Assembly (NCBI RefSeq): GCF_945859685.1
Contig: NC_079148.1
Span: 139,063,133 to 139,127,132, forward strand
DNA: 64,000 bases
From: Eupeodes corollae
Lineage: Eukaryota > Arthropoda > Insecta > Diptera > Syrphidae
Direction of reading: 5' to 3'
Under the pieces are notes generated by a model. It saw nothing but the letters and a program-made list of their open reading frames with translations. It was not told where the DNA came from and did no database searches. Position 1 is the first letter of the stretch; each line of letters starts with the position of its first letter. Positions 33,773-44,790 of the stretch are shown here, piece by piece. Both the position numbers and the translations under genes were made by a program.

Positions 33773-34708
33773 TAAAGGGTGATTTTTTTGAGGTTAGGAT
33801 TTTCATGCATTAGTATTTGACAGATCACGCGGGATTTCAGACATGGTGTCAAAGAGAAAGATGCTCAGTATGCTTTGACATTTCATCATAAATAGACTTA
33901 CTAACAAGCAACGCTTGCAAATCATTGAATTTTATTACCAAAATCAGTGTTCGGTTCGAAATGTGTTTATCGACAAATTTTGTTCAGCGATGAGGCTCAT
34001 TTCTGGTTGAATGGCTACGTAAATAAGCAAAATTGCCGCATTTGGAGTGAAGAGCAACCAGAAGCCGTTCAAGAACTGCCCATGCATCCCGAAAAATGCA
34101 CTGTTTGGTGTGGTTTGTACGCTGGTGGAATCATTGGACCGTATTTGTTCAAAGATGCTGTTGGACGCAACGTTACGGTGAATGGCGATCCATATCGTTC
34201 AATGCTAACAAACTTTTTGTTGCCAAAAATGGAAGAACTGAACTTGGTTGACATGTGGTTTCAACAAGATGGCGCTACAGCCACACAGCTCGCGATTCTA
34301 TAGCCATTTTGAGGGAAAACTTCGGAGAACAATTCATCTCAAAGAATGGACCGGTAAGTTGGCCACCAAGATCATGCGATTTGACGCATTTAGACTATTT
34401 TTTGTGGGGCAACGTCAAGTCTAAAGTCTACATAAATAAGCAAGCAAATATTCCAGCTTTGCAAGACAACATTTCCGAAGAAATTCGGGCTATTCCGGCC
34501 GAAATGCTCAAAAAAGTTACCTAAAATTGGACTTTCCGAATGGCCCACCTAAGACGCAGCCGCGGTCAATATTTAAATGAAATTATCTTCAAAAAGTAAA
34601 TGTCATGGACCAATCTAACGTTTCAAATAAAGATACGATGAGATTTTGCAAATTTTATGCGTTTTTTTTTTTTTTAAAGTTCTCAAGCTCTTAAAAAATC
34701 ACCGTTTA
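33773..34708 (+). mobile_element. Mariner-type element copy A, internally deleted
   Basis: Bounded by TA dinucleotides at 33,773-33,774 and 34,707-34,708. Ends are imperfect inverted repeats: AAAGGGTGATTTTTTTG on the left and the reverse complement of AAAAAATCACCGTTT on the right. Element length is about 932 bp versus 1,222 bp in copy B at 44.8 kb. About 373 bp encoding nearly all of the DNA-binding N-terminus are missing: the sequence jumps from SVRNVF to the YRQILFSDEAHF region at about 33,963-33,969, with a frameshift. The C-terminal catalytic half is retained. Confidence 0.88.
33947..34524 (+). pseudogene. Mariner-type transposase, catalytic half only
   Basis: Reads ILFSDEAHFWLNGYVNKQN (first catalytic Asp), MHPEKCTVWCGLYAGGIIGP, NVTVNGDPYRSMLTNFLL, WFQQDGAT (second Asp), then after a small frameshift near 34,280 the segment RENFGEQFISKNGPVSWPPR, SCDLTHLDYFLWGNV (third Asp) and EEIRAIPAEMLKKV. 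A stop (TAA, near 34,520) interrupts the KVTQNW block that copy B retains. The N-terminal helix-turn-helix region is deleted. It keeps the 28 codons after DYF that copy B lacks. Not expected to encode active transposase. Confidence 0.87.
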
Positions 34709-34764
34709 TTTGAAAATTTGTGAAAAAAATCACTAAAAAATACAGTTTTGTATGTTCTTATACT

Positions 34765-36075
34765 AAAAACAAAAAAAGAGGCTGGGATGCGACCCACACT
34801 AATAACTTCCCATCCCGTCTGTCGATTTGTTTTGCTTAAAAGTTTGTCTATACTTACTCGTATCAATTTTTACTAAATTTGCGTACTATTTTTCGTAGAT
34901 TTTATTTTTATGAAAAAACGGACTGTTGCATTTTTATATAAAAATTACTGAATATCGAAAACAATATTTTGTGTGAAATAAAATAAGTTTAAAGATAATA
35001 TTTTTAATTTTTGAAAAGCTATTTGAGTCGTAAGTAAATTTTTACCAAGTTTTAGTATTGTTTTTTAAGAGTTTTATTTTTTGTAAAAAAAAACTGTTAT
35101 TTCGATTTTTTTCAAAATTTTATCGAATGTTGAAAACAATATTTCTTATAAGATAAAATTAGTTTGAAGCCAATATTGCAAATTTTTGAAAAGATATTTG
35201 AGCCGAAAATCAATTTTTACCAATTTTTGTTAAATTTTTTTTAGGTTTTTAATTTTTTGTAAAAATAACTGTGAATTCGATTTTTATTTAAATTTTACTG
35301 AATATTAAAAACAATATTTTTTGAAAGATAAAAGTAAATTGAAGCCAATATCTCAAAGTTTTAAGAAGATATTTGTGTCGAAAATCAATTTTTACCAACT
35401 TTTGTTAATTTTGTTCGGTTTTTAATTTCTTGTAAAAAAAACTATCAATTCATTTTTTTTTTTTAAATTTTTTCGAAAGATAAAAGTAAATTACTCAAAG
35501 TTTTGAAAAGATATTTAAGTCGAAAATCAATTTTTAACAACTTTTATTAATTTTTTTTGTAGGGTTTTATTTTTTTTTTAAAACTGTCAATTCGATTTCT
35601 TTCAACATTTTTCAGAATGTTTAAAACAATAATTCTTATAAGATAAAATATGTTTAAAGCCTAGGTCTCAAGTTTTTCAGTCGACTTTTTTCCTAACTTT
35701 GAGTAATGTGTTTTATAGGTTTTTATTTTTTATAAAAAAAACTGTCAATTCGATTTCTCAAAATTTTATCTTATTCTTCGCTGCACAAAATTGTTTTGAA
35801 AATGAAATCATTTTTTGGGTCTTAAAATTTTCGAGATGACAATTTTTTTTGATTTATAAAATTAATTTCAAGTCTCTAGCGTCATTGGTTCATGAGATAT
35901 TTAGGGTTAGCCAAAATGTTCACCTTTTTTTCAAACTGCTATGGTCAAAAAACCGCCTTATTATCTGTATAACAAAATTTATTTGAAATCGATATCTCTT
36001 CTGGTTCTTGAGCTATGGACAACGAAAAAAACGTCGCTAACGTACGGACGTACGAACGAAAGGTTTGTACAAAAT
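34765..36075 (+). repeat. R-family copy with tandem units, 3' end missing
   Basis: Begins with AGAGGCTGGGATGCGACCC, ACTAATAACTTCCCATCCCG and TCTGTCGATTTG, nearly the same as 24,276. The ~172-bp module recurs about five times (anchors such as TTTGAAGCCAATATTGC near 35,163 and TTGAAGCCAATATCTC near 35,340). The 3' part (GAAATCGATATCTCTTCTGG, TTCTTGAGCTATGGACAACG, ACGTACGGACGTACGAACG) stops at about 36,060 before the terminal hairpin. It begins about 57 bp after mariner copy A. Confidence 0.82.
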
Positions 36076-36242
36076 TTTGACGGGTGTTAAACTACACGCG
36101 CTGTGTAGACTGTGACATCTTTTATTTGAAGCCATTTTTATGATAAATATCTAATCAGTGGAATTGTCTTAAGTGATGACATTTCTTAGTGTCTTTGTAA
36201 AAATTTGTGGTTTTTCCCTTAATAAAAAAACACCCAACTCGG

Positions 36243-36345
36243 ATTGCGAAACACTAGACATCTAGCTAGCAACCGAGTTAGATGGAGAAGTTTGTTGGGT
36301 GAGGCCCTAACCCACACAAGCTTGTAGCGCCACCTAAAGCAAGTT
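36243..36345 (+). mobile_element. 3' terminal scrap of an RTE-like LINE
   Basis: One frame reads LRNTRHLASNRVRWRSLLG then EALTHTSL and a stop (at about 36,319), matching the WRQLARDRAGWRRLLVEAQ end of copy C1, and is followed by GTAGCGCCACCTAAAGCAAG TTAG, the RTE 3' end. Only the last ~30 codons and the tail are present. It is diverged from C1 (another subfamily). Confidence 0.7.
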
Positions 36346-36382
36346 AGTAAAAAAACACTCCATTTTTAAAGCTCATATTTTC

Positions 36383-36388
36383 TTTATT
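36383..36388 (-). promoter_or_regulatory. Poly(A) signal AATAAA of the candidate host gene
   Basis: GTCAATAAAGAAAA on the minus strand, about 215 nt downstream of the stop codon of the terminal exon at 36,603. This is a plausible 3' UTR length; the cleavage site would be near 36,360-36,370. Confidence 0.6.
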
Positions 36389-36602
36389 GACAAATCACAT
36401 TCGTCAGAACAATTCTAAAGTTTTCATCACCCCTTCCTAATTGTTTGTAATGAATTTCACTTAAATAGAAATTTCAAAGTTGTCGAGCCCCAATTTCAAT
36501 ATTCTTTACATTTGTAAAAAATAAACCAAGAGACGGAAAAAGTTTCAAAACACCAATTTAAGGAAAAAAAAACTATAAATTGAATTCAATGCTCCATAAC
36601 CG

Positions 36603-36805
36603 TTACAGATCACCAGGCAGCGTGGGTATACGTGCAAAAATGTCTTCGATATTCTTTTTGGTTTTCGCTAAAACAAAGTAAAGCAAAAAGTTGAAACTAT
36701 TAATGAAATTTAATTTTGTGAATAAATTAATGAGAATCTTTCCTTATTTTTTTTAACTTGAACTGTATACTTACCTAATTTAATGATCTGCACTTGAACG
36801 ATTTC
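36603..36805 (-). CDS. Candidate host-gene 3' exons: a penultimate exon ending at 36,775 and a terminal exon, 36,667-36,603
   Basis: Minus strand. An exon ends TTAG at 36,775 followed by a consensus donor GTAAGTAT (from 36,774). A 107-bp intron ends TTTTGTTTTAG at 36,668. The terminal exon (36,667-36,603) runs to TAA at 36,605-36,603. Joined, only one frame crosses the splice: it reads EIVQVQIIKLAKTKK then NIEDIFARIPTLPGDL and a stop. Good splice sites, a short insect-sized intron, non-repetitive protein sequence and a poly(A) signal downstream support a real gene rather than chance. The frame has a TGA just upstream (36,806-36,808), so either the exon begins within 36,776-36,805, or a frameshift separates it from the upstream frame reading MRRRIPPVNKNFHQLIF (about 36,900-36,850). 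I do not recognise the protein. Confidence 0.45.
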
Positions 36806-37050
36806 TCAAAAGTCATCCTTCTCTATACTTCAAAAATTCTTCGAAACTTCTCAAAGATTAACTGATGGAAATTTTTGTTCACTGGTGGAATCCTCCTCCG
36901 CATGTAATAATAATTGAATGACGGTTTTGTAGCTTGATTTCCGTTTCCATGCAGTGGCTTTGGCATCAGTCAAACGTGATATACTCGAAGGTTCCTACGC
37001 AACTTCACATAGGGTTTTCGATTCGTCTTCTCTCAACTTATAGTGTTCTT

Positions 37051-37068
37051 CATCATCATCATCATCAT
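37051..37068. repeat. CAT trinucleotide microsatellite
   Basis: Six CAT units, within the presumed intron or transcript of the minus-strand candidate gene. Confidence 0.9.
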
Positions 37069-37758
37069 TCTGATTCACCCACCACCCACCATACCACCTA
37101 TCTCATCGGGCCATCACCAAAACAGAAACTCAAAACATCCCAAACTTGTCCTGCGAAGCTTATACCCAAAATTAGATTTGAAATCACAAGAGGCAGCAAA
37201 TATTTGATTAAAATAATTTCTTAGGGTTTTGTAAGTTTGCCGTATTTCACTCTTCACTTCACTTCACTTTGCTTCCTTCACTTTAGATCGCTGTTCACTC
37301 TTCTATCACATCAAAAGTAGCGAGCGGCAAAATTCTGTAATGTTACAGTTTGAAGTTTTCCTGTTAAAACGGGTATAGGGGATTTTCTAAATATTCGTTC
37401 CTACCATAACCGACTTTCTGGTAGAATTTGTGGCACCGAATGTTATGCTGATGGAATTTTCTTTTAAATGTGTATCCATCCACAGTAGAAACCACAGGAT
37501 TATTATTCGTTAAGGAAACTCATGGAGCTAATTAGCTTGGATCTAAAGAGGATTTCAGTTTTTCGGGTGTGAATAGTGTGTACAGTTAGGTGGATGTGTT
37601 TTTGTGTGAGTGTGAGGTATTGTGTGTAGTGTATACATTTGACGTTATGCGATAGTTTTTTCTTGAAAGTATGAATGCAGAGAAGTTCATAAATAAATTA
37701 ATGAAAATTTCATACACTTGCTTGCAGGATAAACAGAGAGTTTGAATAAGGAACTCAC

Positions 37759-37875
37759 AGTGTGTATAAGACAGAAGCAGTCCTGATCTCGAATAGCGCA
37801 GCACCCAGCACTTGCTCCGGATATCATCAGGATAAAAGGCAACATCTTTTCAGGCTTGCTCGCCCCATTAAACAT
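37759..37875 (-). CDS. Candidate first coding exon with signal-peptide-like start
   Basis: Minus strand, ATG at 37,875 (an upstream ATG seven bases before opens only three codons). It encodes 39 residues: MFNGASKPEK, then MLPFILMISGASAG, a short hydrophobic stretch, then CCAIRDQDCFCLIHT with four cysteines, ending in phase 0 at a consensus donor GTGAGT (from 37,758). GC content is higher than the surroundings. A TATA box lies about 210 bp upstream. The Met at codon 11 would give a cleaner secretory signal. Whether it joins the terminal exons at 36.6-36.8 kb, on the same strand 1 kb downstream, is inference from orientation and spacing. No middle exon was confirmed and I do not recognise the protein. 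It could also be a chance frame. Confidence 0.35.
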
Positions 37876-38083
37876 TCATAACAAAAAATACTAGCTACTG
37901 TTTTATGCTGGGAGTCTGCATAAACTCTGGGAAATAGATCTGTTTTCTTTTTTGTTCCTTGTTATTTAGTCTTTTTTTTTTCCTTATTTTGGCAAAGCTA
38001 TACATTTTTTGATGGTGGATGGATAAGTTGGTTTGAAAAGTGTTTAAGCTAGATACTTGCAAGTGCTGTGCGAATATGGGAGG

Positions 38084-38092
38084 TATATATAG
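38084..38092 (-). promoter_or_regulatory. Possible TATA box for the candidate minus-strand gene
   Basis: CTATATATA on the minus strand. Transcription would begin near 38,055-38,065, giving a 5' UTR of about 185 nt before the ATG at 37,875. In AT-rich DNA this match alone is weak; its position upstream of an exon-like frame gives it some weight. Confidence 0.35.
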
Positions 38093-38099
38093 TGTAAAG

Positions 38100-39200
38100 T
38101 GATGGCGCGTCATTAATTCTGCTTCTGAGGCGTTTATTGACAAATGGTTTTAAAAATTCATAGGATTTTCCAAAATAGATTTTAGAGTTTCAAGTCAAGC
38201 TATAGATGTTCTTAAAGCAGGTTTTTCTCACATATTTTGTGAATGTTTATGGTTTGACTATAAATTTTGAACTCAAATGAGTTCCGTTTTCTTTAAGATT
38301 GTGTTTTATTATAAATAGAGGAGGTTTTTTTGTTGTTGTTTATGAGATATAAAAGTTATTGTGTGCTTTTGAAATTTCAAAAGGCATACTGTTAAAGATA
38401 ATATTTAAGAAGATACATTTTTGTTATTAATTAAGCTAAACACGGTATAATTACATTCTTTTAAAATGGTAATTATAATTTTTATAAGAAATTAATATTT
38501 AAAAACGTTTGTTTTAAAATGTTTTTTAAGTTGTGAATATTTGGTTTAATGGCTTAAATTTTGTGAAATGAATTCCTTATGGTTAGTTTTTAATTACCTA
38601 CATATTTCATTTGTTAAATTTGGAAACTTAAACTGCAGCTTTGTATTAATATTAAAATATGCATTGCGACTGCTTTGAGGGGCAAGCATCCATTATGCCC
38701 AATTTTATATAATTCTATAGCCCATCAACCATTCTGAATTGGACCGATGACAGGGTTGATTAAGGCTTGGAAAGTCAGTCTTGTATGTGCTATGTTTACA
38801 TAGCCTTGCGACTTTTGAAAATATCAACAAAATTGTTAAGTAAATCATCCGATTCAGGCCAAATAAAGATGGTTACCTTTACCATGTAGGCAGCAATAAT
38901 ACCATTCGACTCATTGTCCTTTTATTCATCCCCTTTAAAATCTTTTTTGTTTTCAGCTCATACTACGAAGTACAGAGATTAGCTCTTAAGCCGCACTACA
39001 CGAATGTTAAATGCCTAACTACGCTCAGTCTAAACACGTCCTTAAATTCTCAGTCATCTAAAACGAATGTGCATTGATACCTTCCGTATCCACTAATACT
39101 ATGACCTCATAGGATATAAAATAATATTTGCCAAATTTTAGTCTTCAAAACACGAAATCTATCACCGTGCTCTCCGTTCACACCATTAATCTACGTGTGT
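38100..39200. other. Non-coding stretch upstream of the candidate gene
   Basis: AT-rich and without supported frames or elements. Confidence 0.4.
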
Positions 39201-39206
39201 GAGACC

Positions 39207-39520
39207 AGGGCCTTTTTCATACAAAATTACAAAACAATACAAATCTGTATTTCATAAAATATTGACAGGTGAAAAGATTGTCAGAAAAGTACAATGACAA
39301 ATTTGGCATGACAAAGTTGTCATTGTCATATAATGACACATTTGTTCTGACAATTTTTTCATTGTCATTGTGGAAACATACTTGAAAATTTCACAACTGT
39401 CAATTATTTTCCTACAATTCTATAAAATTTGTTGTCTAACAAATTTTGACAATGGTCAAATTGTAAATTGACACATTGTGACGATCACAATTGTCAATGA
39501 TTATTCAATAGGCCCCATAT
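39207..39520. mobile_element. Possible MITE dense in TTGTCA/TGACAA motifs
   Basis: Ends look like a short imperfect inverted repeat: GGGCCTTTTTCATA at the left and, reverse-complemented, GGGCCTATTGAATAA at the right. Between them TTGTCA or TGACAA recurs more than ten times in both orientations (for example AGTTGTCATTGTCATATAAT and TTTTGACAATGGTCAAATTG). About 310 bp, no coding capacity. No clear target-site duplication was found. Confidence 0.45.
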
Positions 39521-39549
39521 ATTTTTTTTAAATGGGATAACTTTTTCAT

Positions 39550-40265
39550 CAGCTATATCTCAAGATATATGGAGGGACCACTTCTGCAGACTGTATTACG
39601 GTGACGACGAACCGAATTCCGCTGTCAGGAAGGATTATCCATTCAACAAAGGCGACGAAAACCAACCATCCCGTCCTCCCGACTTAGACGAATTAAAGAT
39701 TGCCATATCTTAGTTGAGGTATAATAAAGCCACTGGAGCGGATGGCTTGAATGCTGAACTCTATAAAGCAGCTGGATATAAGTTTGTTAGAAGCATGCAC
39801 CAACTTATCTCTAACATATTGTCGGAAGAAAGTATGCCCGATGGACAGAAGCTCAGTATTGTTTGTCCGATCCTGAAAAAAGGAGACGCTCTAAACTGCA
39901 TCAACTATAGAAGAATCTACTTCTACTTAACATCGCCTATAAAATCTTCTCTGCCGTAATATGTGAACGTCTTAAGACCATCTTCAACAATCTGATAGTA
40001 CTGTGTGGTTTTAGACCAACTAAGTCCACAGTCGATCAAATATGCCATTACGGCAGATCCTGGACAAAAAAAAACTCATAAACACCAAATCGACACCCAC
40101 CATCATCGATTTCAAGGCCGCAAATGGCAGCATCTACAGGGACGAGCTGAATAGTGTCATGTCTAGTTTTGGCATCCCTGCCAGACTCGTCCCTTTGTGC
40201 AGAATGACCATGGAGAATTCACACTGCTTCATTAAGGTTGGAAACAACTTAACAGAACCTTTCGA
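39550..40265 (+). mobile_element. RTE-like LINE copy C6 (subfamily B), plus strand, 3' end missing
   Basis: Collinear with the minus-strand copies: FSRLYYGDDEPNSAV-like start (about 39,570-39,630), YNKATGADGLNAELYKAAG (39,717-39,775), LSEESMPDGQKLSIVCPILK (about 39,817-39,880), CGFRPTKSTVDQ region (about 40,003-40,040), motif A decayed to IIDFKAANGS (about 40,100-40,130), GIPARLVPLCRMTMEN and VGNNLTEPFD (40,170-40,268). It stops dead at about 40,265, where an opposite-strand RTE copy begins at nearly the same element position. The NNLTEPFD variant puts it with C2. Confidence 0.83.
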
Positions 40266-42010
40266 TGGATAAGTTTGACAGGGATGCAAAAACTAGACAT
40301 TGCTCTGTAGAGCTCTTCCCTATGGATGCTGTCAAACTCGGCTTTAAAATCGATAAAACCGAGTCTGCCAAGATCTGCCGTAGTGTGAATATTTAAGTCG
40401 GTAGTGGACTTTAATGGTCTGAAGCCACACTGATAAGGACCTATCAGGTTGTTGACGAAGGGCTTCAGACGTTTACAAGCAGAAAGGATCTTATATGCAA
40501 TGTTGAAGAGACTGATGCCTCTATAGTTAGCGCAATCAAGATGGTCTCCTTTGTTATGTATTGAGCAAACTATGCAGATGAGTTTGCTGCATGCTCCCTA
40601 CCAAGTCATCGCCTGCTGCTTTAAATAGTTCGTCAGCGATGCCGTCAGCTCCAGCAGCTTTGTTTGACTTCACTTAATATATAGGTATTTTCACTTCTAC
40701 GAGTTCGGGAAGGCGGAATTGTTGATCTGCGTCGTCTATCTCCATAACAGCGGAATCCGGTTCGTCCTCGGCGTTATATAGTTTAGAGAAGTGGGCTTTA
40801 CATATTCTCAACATAGACTGCGGTTCTACTACGATTTTCTCCTAATGGTCTTTACAGACTTCGATTAGTGGCTTGGTTGGTGCCCTTGTCAGGTTTTTTT
40901 AACAACTTTTCCTGTTGTGATATCCCTCTATCTCCTCGATCGCGCGCTTCTCATGCTCTCTTTTTTTCCATCTAAGAAGCCGTTGTTCTTCTCTCCTCTT
41001 CTGCTCGTAGAGCTCACGAACAGCTCTGGTCCTTCTGTACAGCGCCGTTTTATATGCCTGTTGTTTCACTGCGTGCGCTTGCCGGCATTCGTCGTCAAAC
41101 CTAGCACTTCAGAGCCGGCATCTTTGATGGCTGCAAGGCAATGTTGCCACTGGTTTTCAATGCTTAATGCAGGCCGCATAGGACTCCTTTAGAGGTTTCT
41201 AGAGACTCGATCGGAAAAGGACATGGTAGTCTCTTGCGATTGACTAACGTCGAATCTTCTCACAGTACTTCCTTGTTTTGGCTTGGACCGGGATATTCGT
41301 AGCCGAAACTTAACTACAGCGAGGTAGTGGTCCGAGTTAATACCGGCCCCTTGGAAAGTTCGGACATATGTACTGATACAGGAGAAGTGTCGTGCGTCGA
41401 TCGCAATGTGGTCAATCTTGTTGATAGTTGATTGATCAGGGAAATTCCATGTCCTCTTGTGGATATTGAGATGTGTGAACTGCGTACTAGCTACCAGATA
41501 GTCTCGCCCGCAGCGAAATCGATCAGTCTGAATCCGTTGTCGAAGGTGGTGTCGTGCAGAGTGTATCACCCGATTATGCCACCAAAGATGTCTTCTCTTC
41601 CTAGCTTGGCATTAAAATCTCCTAAGGCTATTTGAATGTCATAGCCGGGGCACTGCTCATAAGTCTTGTCCAAGAGCTCGAAGAATATGTCTTTAGTGTC
41701 TCCATATTTCTCCTCTATTGGGTCATGACGCATATTTGGCTTATGTTGGCGCTCGCTCACACTGTTGAAACTCAAGACTTTTTGCCTGAGACTAGTTCCA
41801 ACAACAAATCCACACCCAAATAGACGCTGTCTTCGTCCTCGCTAGCAGTTGTCGTAGTATGCATCGCAGTCTTTTAGTTCGCGTTTGCCCGGTCCATCCC
41901 ATCACACTTCTTAGATAGCGGTAATATCTGCCCTGCAGCAGTTTAGGGCTTCCGCTTACTGTTCGGCTGCACGTGGTGTGTTAAGGGACTTAACATTCCA
42001 CGTACAGATC
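40266..42010 (-). mobile_element. RTE-like LINE copy C7 with endonuclease part, minus strand, 3' end missing
   Basis: The most 5'-complete RTE copy here. In element order: possible ORF start region (about 41,960-42,010), endonuclease segments FELLDKTYEQCPGYDIQIAL and GDFNAKLGREDIFGG (41,590-41,690), LVASTQFTHLNIHKRTWNF and STINKIDHIAI (41,410-41,490), GINSDHYLAVVKFRLRI (the SDH catalytic motif, about 41,300-41,345), the SKPKQGSTVRRFD linker, the RT fingers (40,600-40,860) and the RPGKST area (about 40,400), ending at 40,266 at the VKLIRL position. Internal deletions and frameshifts are present. Motifs B and C and the whole 3' end are absent. Confidence 0.83.
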
Positions 42011-44790
42011 CAAAGTTAGTTGTCCTTATGACTTTTTTGTAAAATTTTTCAATTTTAATTTTAGAAATTTCTTACTCTCAAAATACTTACCCCAAAGTTT
42101 TCACCTAAAATATATATAAATGGTTTTAAAGCTTTAAGTTCTACAAATATTTTATTAGCATCAAATGAGAAATAGTCTTGGAATAATTATGTGTATGAGA
42201 ACATTGTAATTGTTTGAACCTTACGTCTAAATTCGTATAAAATGTTTAAAGTAAAATAAACTTTTTATGAAATATCATTTGTATTAAATCAAAGAACAGT
42301 AATAGAAAAAATTACTCTTAAGTCAATAATTAAGAAATCTTCCGTTGCAAAAACCATATTCTGAGAGCAAGCGTCACCAACCAATAAAATTGACATCACT
42401 GTTCGTTGTCATGTTGAGGACGGTTTAAAACAATTACAACCAATTTGCCATCAACAACATGGCTGCTATCAAATATCAAAGTTCGGAAGTCACTATTAGA
42501 AGAACCTTTAGATGCGTTTAAAAAGTAATAAAGTAAATATTTGTCACTACGTGAGCAATTTGTTTAATATATTCTACCCTATGAAATTTACGTTTCAATA
42601 AAAACTAACAATTCTATGAAAAAAAAAATCTATATTTTCTACATTTAAATCAATTCTTGTAAAAAAATTTGAATATCTATTTTTTTTAAATATGTGTGGC
42701 CAATTTGTGACCTTTAGGTGACATACGTATTATATACTGCAACAATTTTTTTTTCGTAACTAAAGATATGTTTACTTGAAAAAAGTGTGTCAAATAAAAA
42801 TTCATTTAGCAATAAAAGTTTCAATTTAAAATTTCATATTCAAAAATTGTTCATCTATTCGGATGATATTCAATTTTACAAAAGTTAATTTTTTATTTTT
42901 TATAGAAAATAAAAAAAAAAAACTTTATGCAAATATTCAAATCTATCTAATCTATATACAACATCCTACATTATAAAAAATCCCTACTTTCAATAACCAT
43001 TTTGTCGCAAACATTTTCAACCTTCCACCAAAATAAATCAAAAAAACAATAATTTTATACAAATACAAACCCTGCTGCCCTCACACATAGTTTCAAGTTC
43101 TGGAGAAAAACAGAAAATAAAAACATTTAACAAAACTACGTTAAAACCATTCTATCGGCACCCTCGTATCAGTCCCTCCAGCATTTCCATATTCAATTTT
43201 TTGCTTTGTCCTCTGATGAATCCTGATGATGAAATATGGTTCTTTTAGTTGACCATGTTGCACGCAGATGCACATCAGTAGAACTATTTCGTAATTTGGT
43301 GCAACAAATTCAACACAAAAAAGTTTTAAAAAAAACATCTTATCACACAAAAAAATCAACCTCCTCTCAAGCTTCAAAAAACAAATTCACAATGAGAAGT
43401 TAACATTTTGTTAAAAAAAAATAAAATTAAACAACTTTTTTTTTAAAATAATTGTTTGGTTATGCGGGTGATTCTGTGTTATGAATGTTGAAGGATATCG
43501 GTCGTCGGTCGTTTCGAGTTGAAACATTTCACATTAACGAGCGATGGAAATATGTAAATGATGTAGATACTGAGTACGTACTTACATAGGGCGAAGCCAG
43601 TTCGGTCTTCGACCCAAAAATTACCCTTTTCCATCGAAACTTGTGATATTATTGTTATGGCCGCATAGGAGAAAAATCAATTTTTGCCAGCCTCCTGATT
43701 GAGCAAACAAAATTCTGAACATGCAATTTAAACTTGAAAAAATAAATAAGTTTAAAAAAAAAAACGTATGCGAGGGAAGGATTTCTCGGATATAAATTAT
43801 TTTTGTTGTTAAAAGTATTTTTTAATCTGCACAAAAAAAATAGAAGAGCAGAAAATATAACAAAAGCGGATGTTGCATCTTTTATATCTATATTTGTGTA
43901 TTGTTTATATTTTTTGATTTTATTTTGAACTTAATCGCGTGCTTTTTGAATAATTGATTGCAAAATGAAATAAAATTTAAAAAAAAACAACAAAATATAT
44001 AAAATAAACTAGAAAATAACAATTTTTGATTGAAATTGCTCTCACGTAAAACCTATACTCGTACAACATAGCTTTGATTTTGATTATTTCCTGAAAAATT
44101 TTGAAGAGTCATCGAAACGATTGGAAAATAAAAGTTATATGTCTATACGAACTTCGGTAGATATATTTTAACAACCTACGTTTTTATTTTTTTGTTTGTA
44201 TACACACAAAGAATGAATGAACCTCTTTTTTGTATGTGTGTATTGAACTTATATCAGGAATTGTTCAGGATATTTCTGCTTCAATGATACTTCAAAAGTT
44301 CAAACAAGTTAATTCCATACCTAGAATAGATCATAAAAAAAAAAACAGAAATAAAATCTTCTCAAAAAACAAAGTTAGTTTATTTTAGATAAGTTTTTCA
44401 AACGAAAATAGGACGATGTTGAATGAGTTTAAAGAAGTGTTATTCCAGTTATTGAATAGCATTTTAAAAACTTACAGGAAAAATAGAAGTACCCCACCTT
44501 CATATGTACATTTTACAAAACGTCCAACTTGTTTCATTATGGTCATCATTTAGTACAATGAAAATAAATTTGTTTTTTTTTTTCGATTTACACTTTTGAA
44601 AAAAGTCCCAGTTGTTTTCTGTCACACTCAAAATGTTCATGGTATGAAAATGGTGCTTATTTAGGACAATTTTTAGCTTTGATCGTTCCGTAAATCCACA
44701 CTTTTCAAGACTTTTCAAATTTTTAACAAAATTGAATTGATATGTTAAATGTTATTTGATTTTTGTGTGTACCAAAAAAAGTTACTTTTG
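42011..44790. other. AT-rich non-coding stretch
   Basis: No supported element. A 20-codon frame beginning MAAIKYQSSEV (about 42,459) follows a CAACATGG start context, but nothing else supports a gene. Confidence 0.4.

Noticed and set aside
36934..37224. 96-codon plus-strand frame with a His run
   Set aside because: The His run is the CAT microsatellite; composition is otherwise unremarkable and it lies opposite the candidate minus-strand gene.
42459..42521. 20-codon frame MAAIKYQSSEV.. after a good start context
   Set aside because: Too short, no splice donor at its end, and no neighbouring exon.
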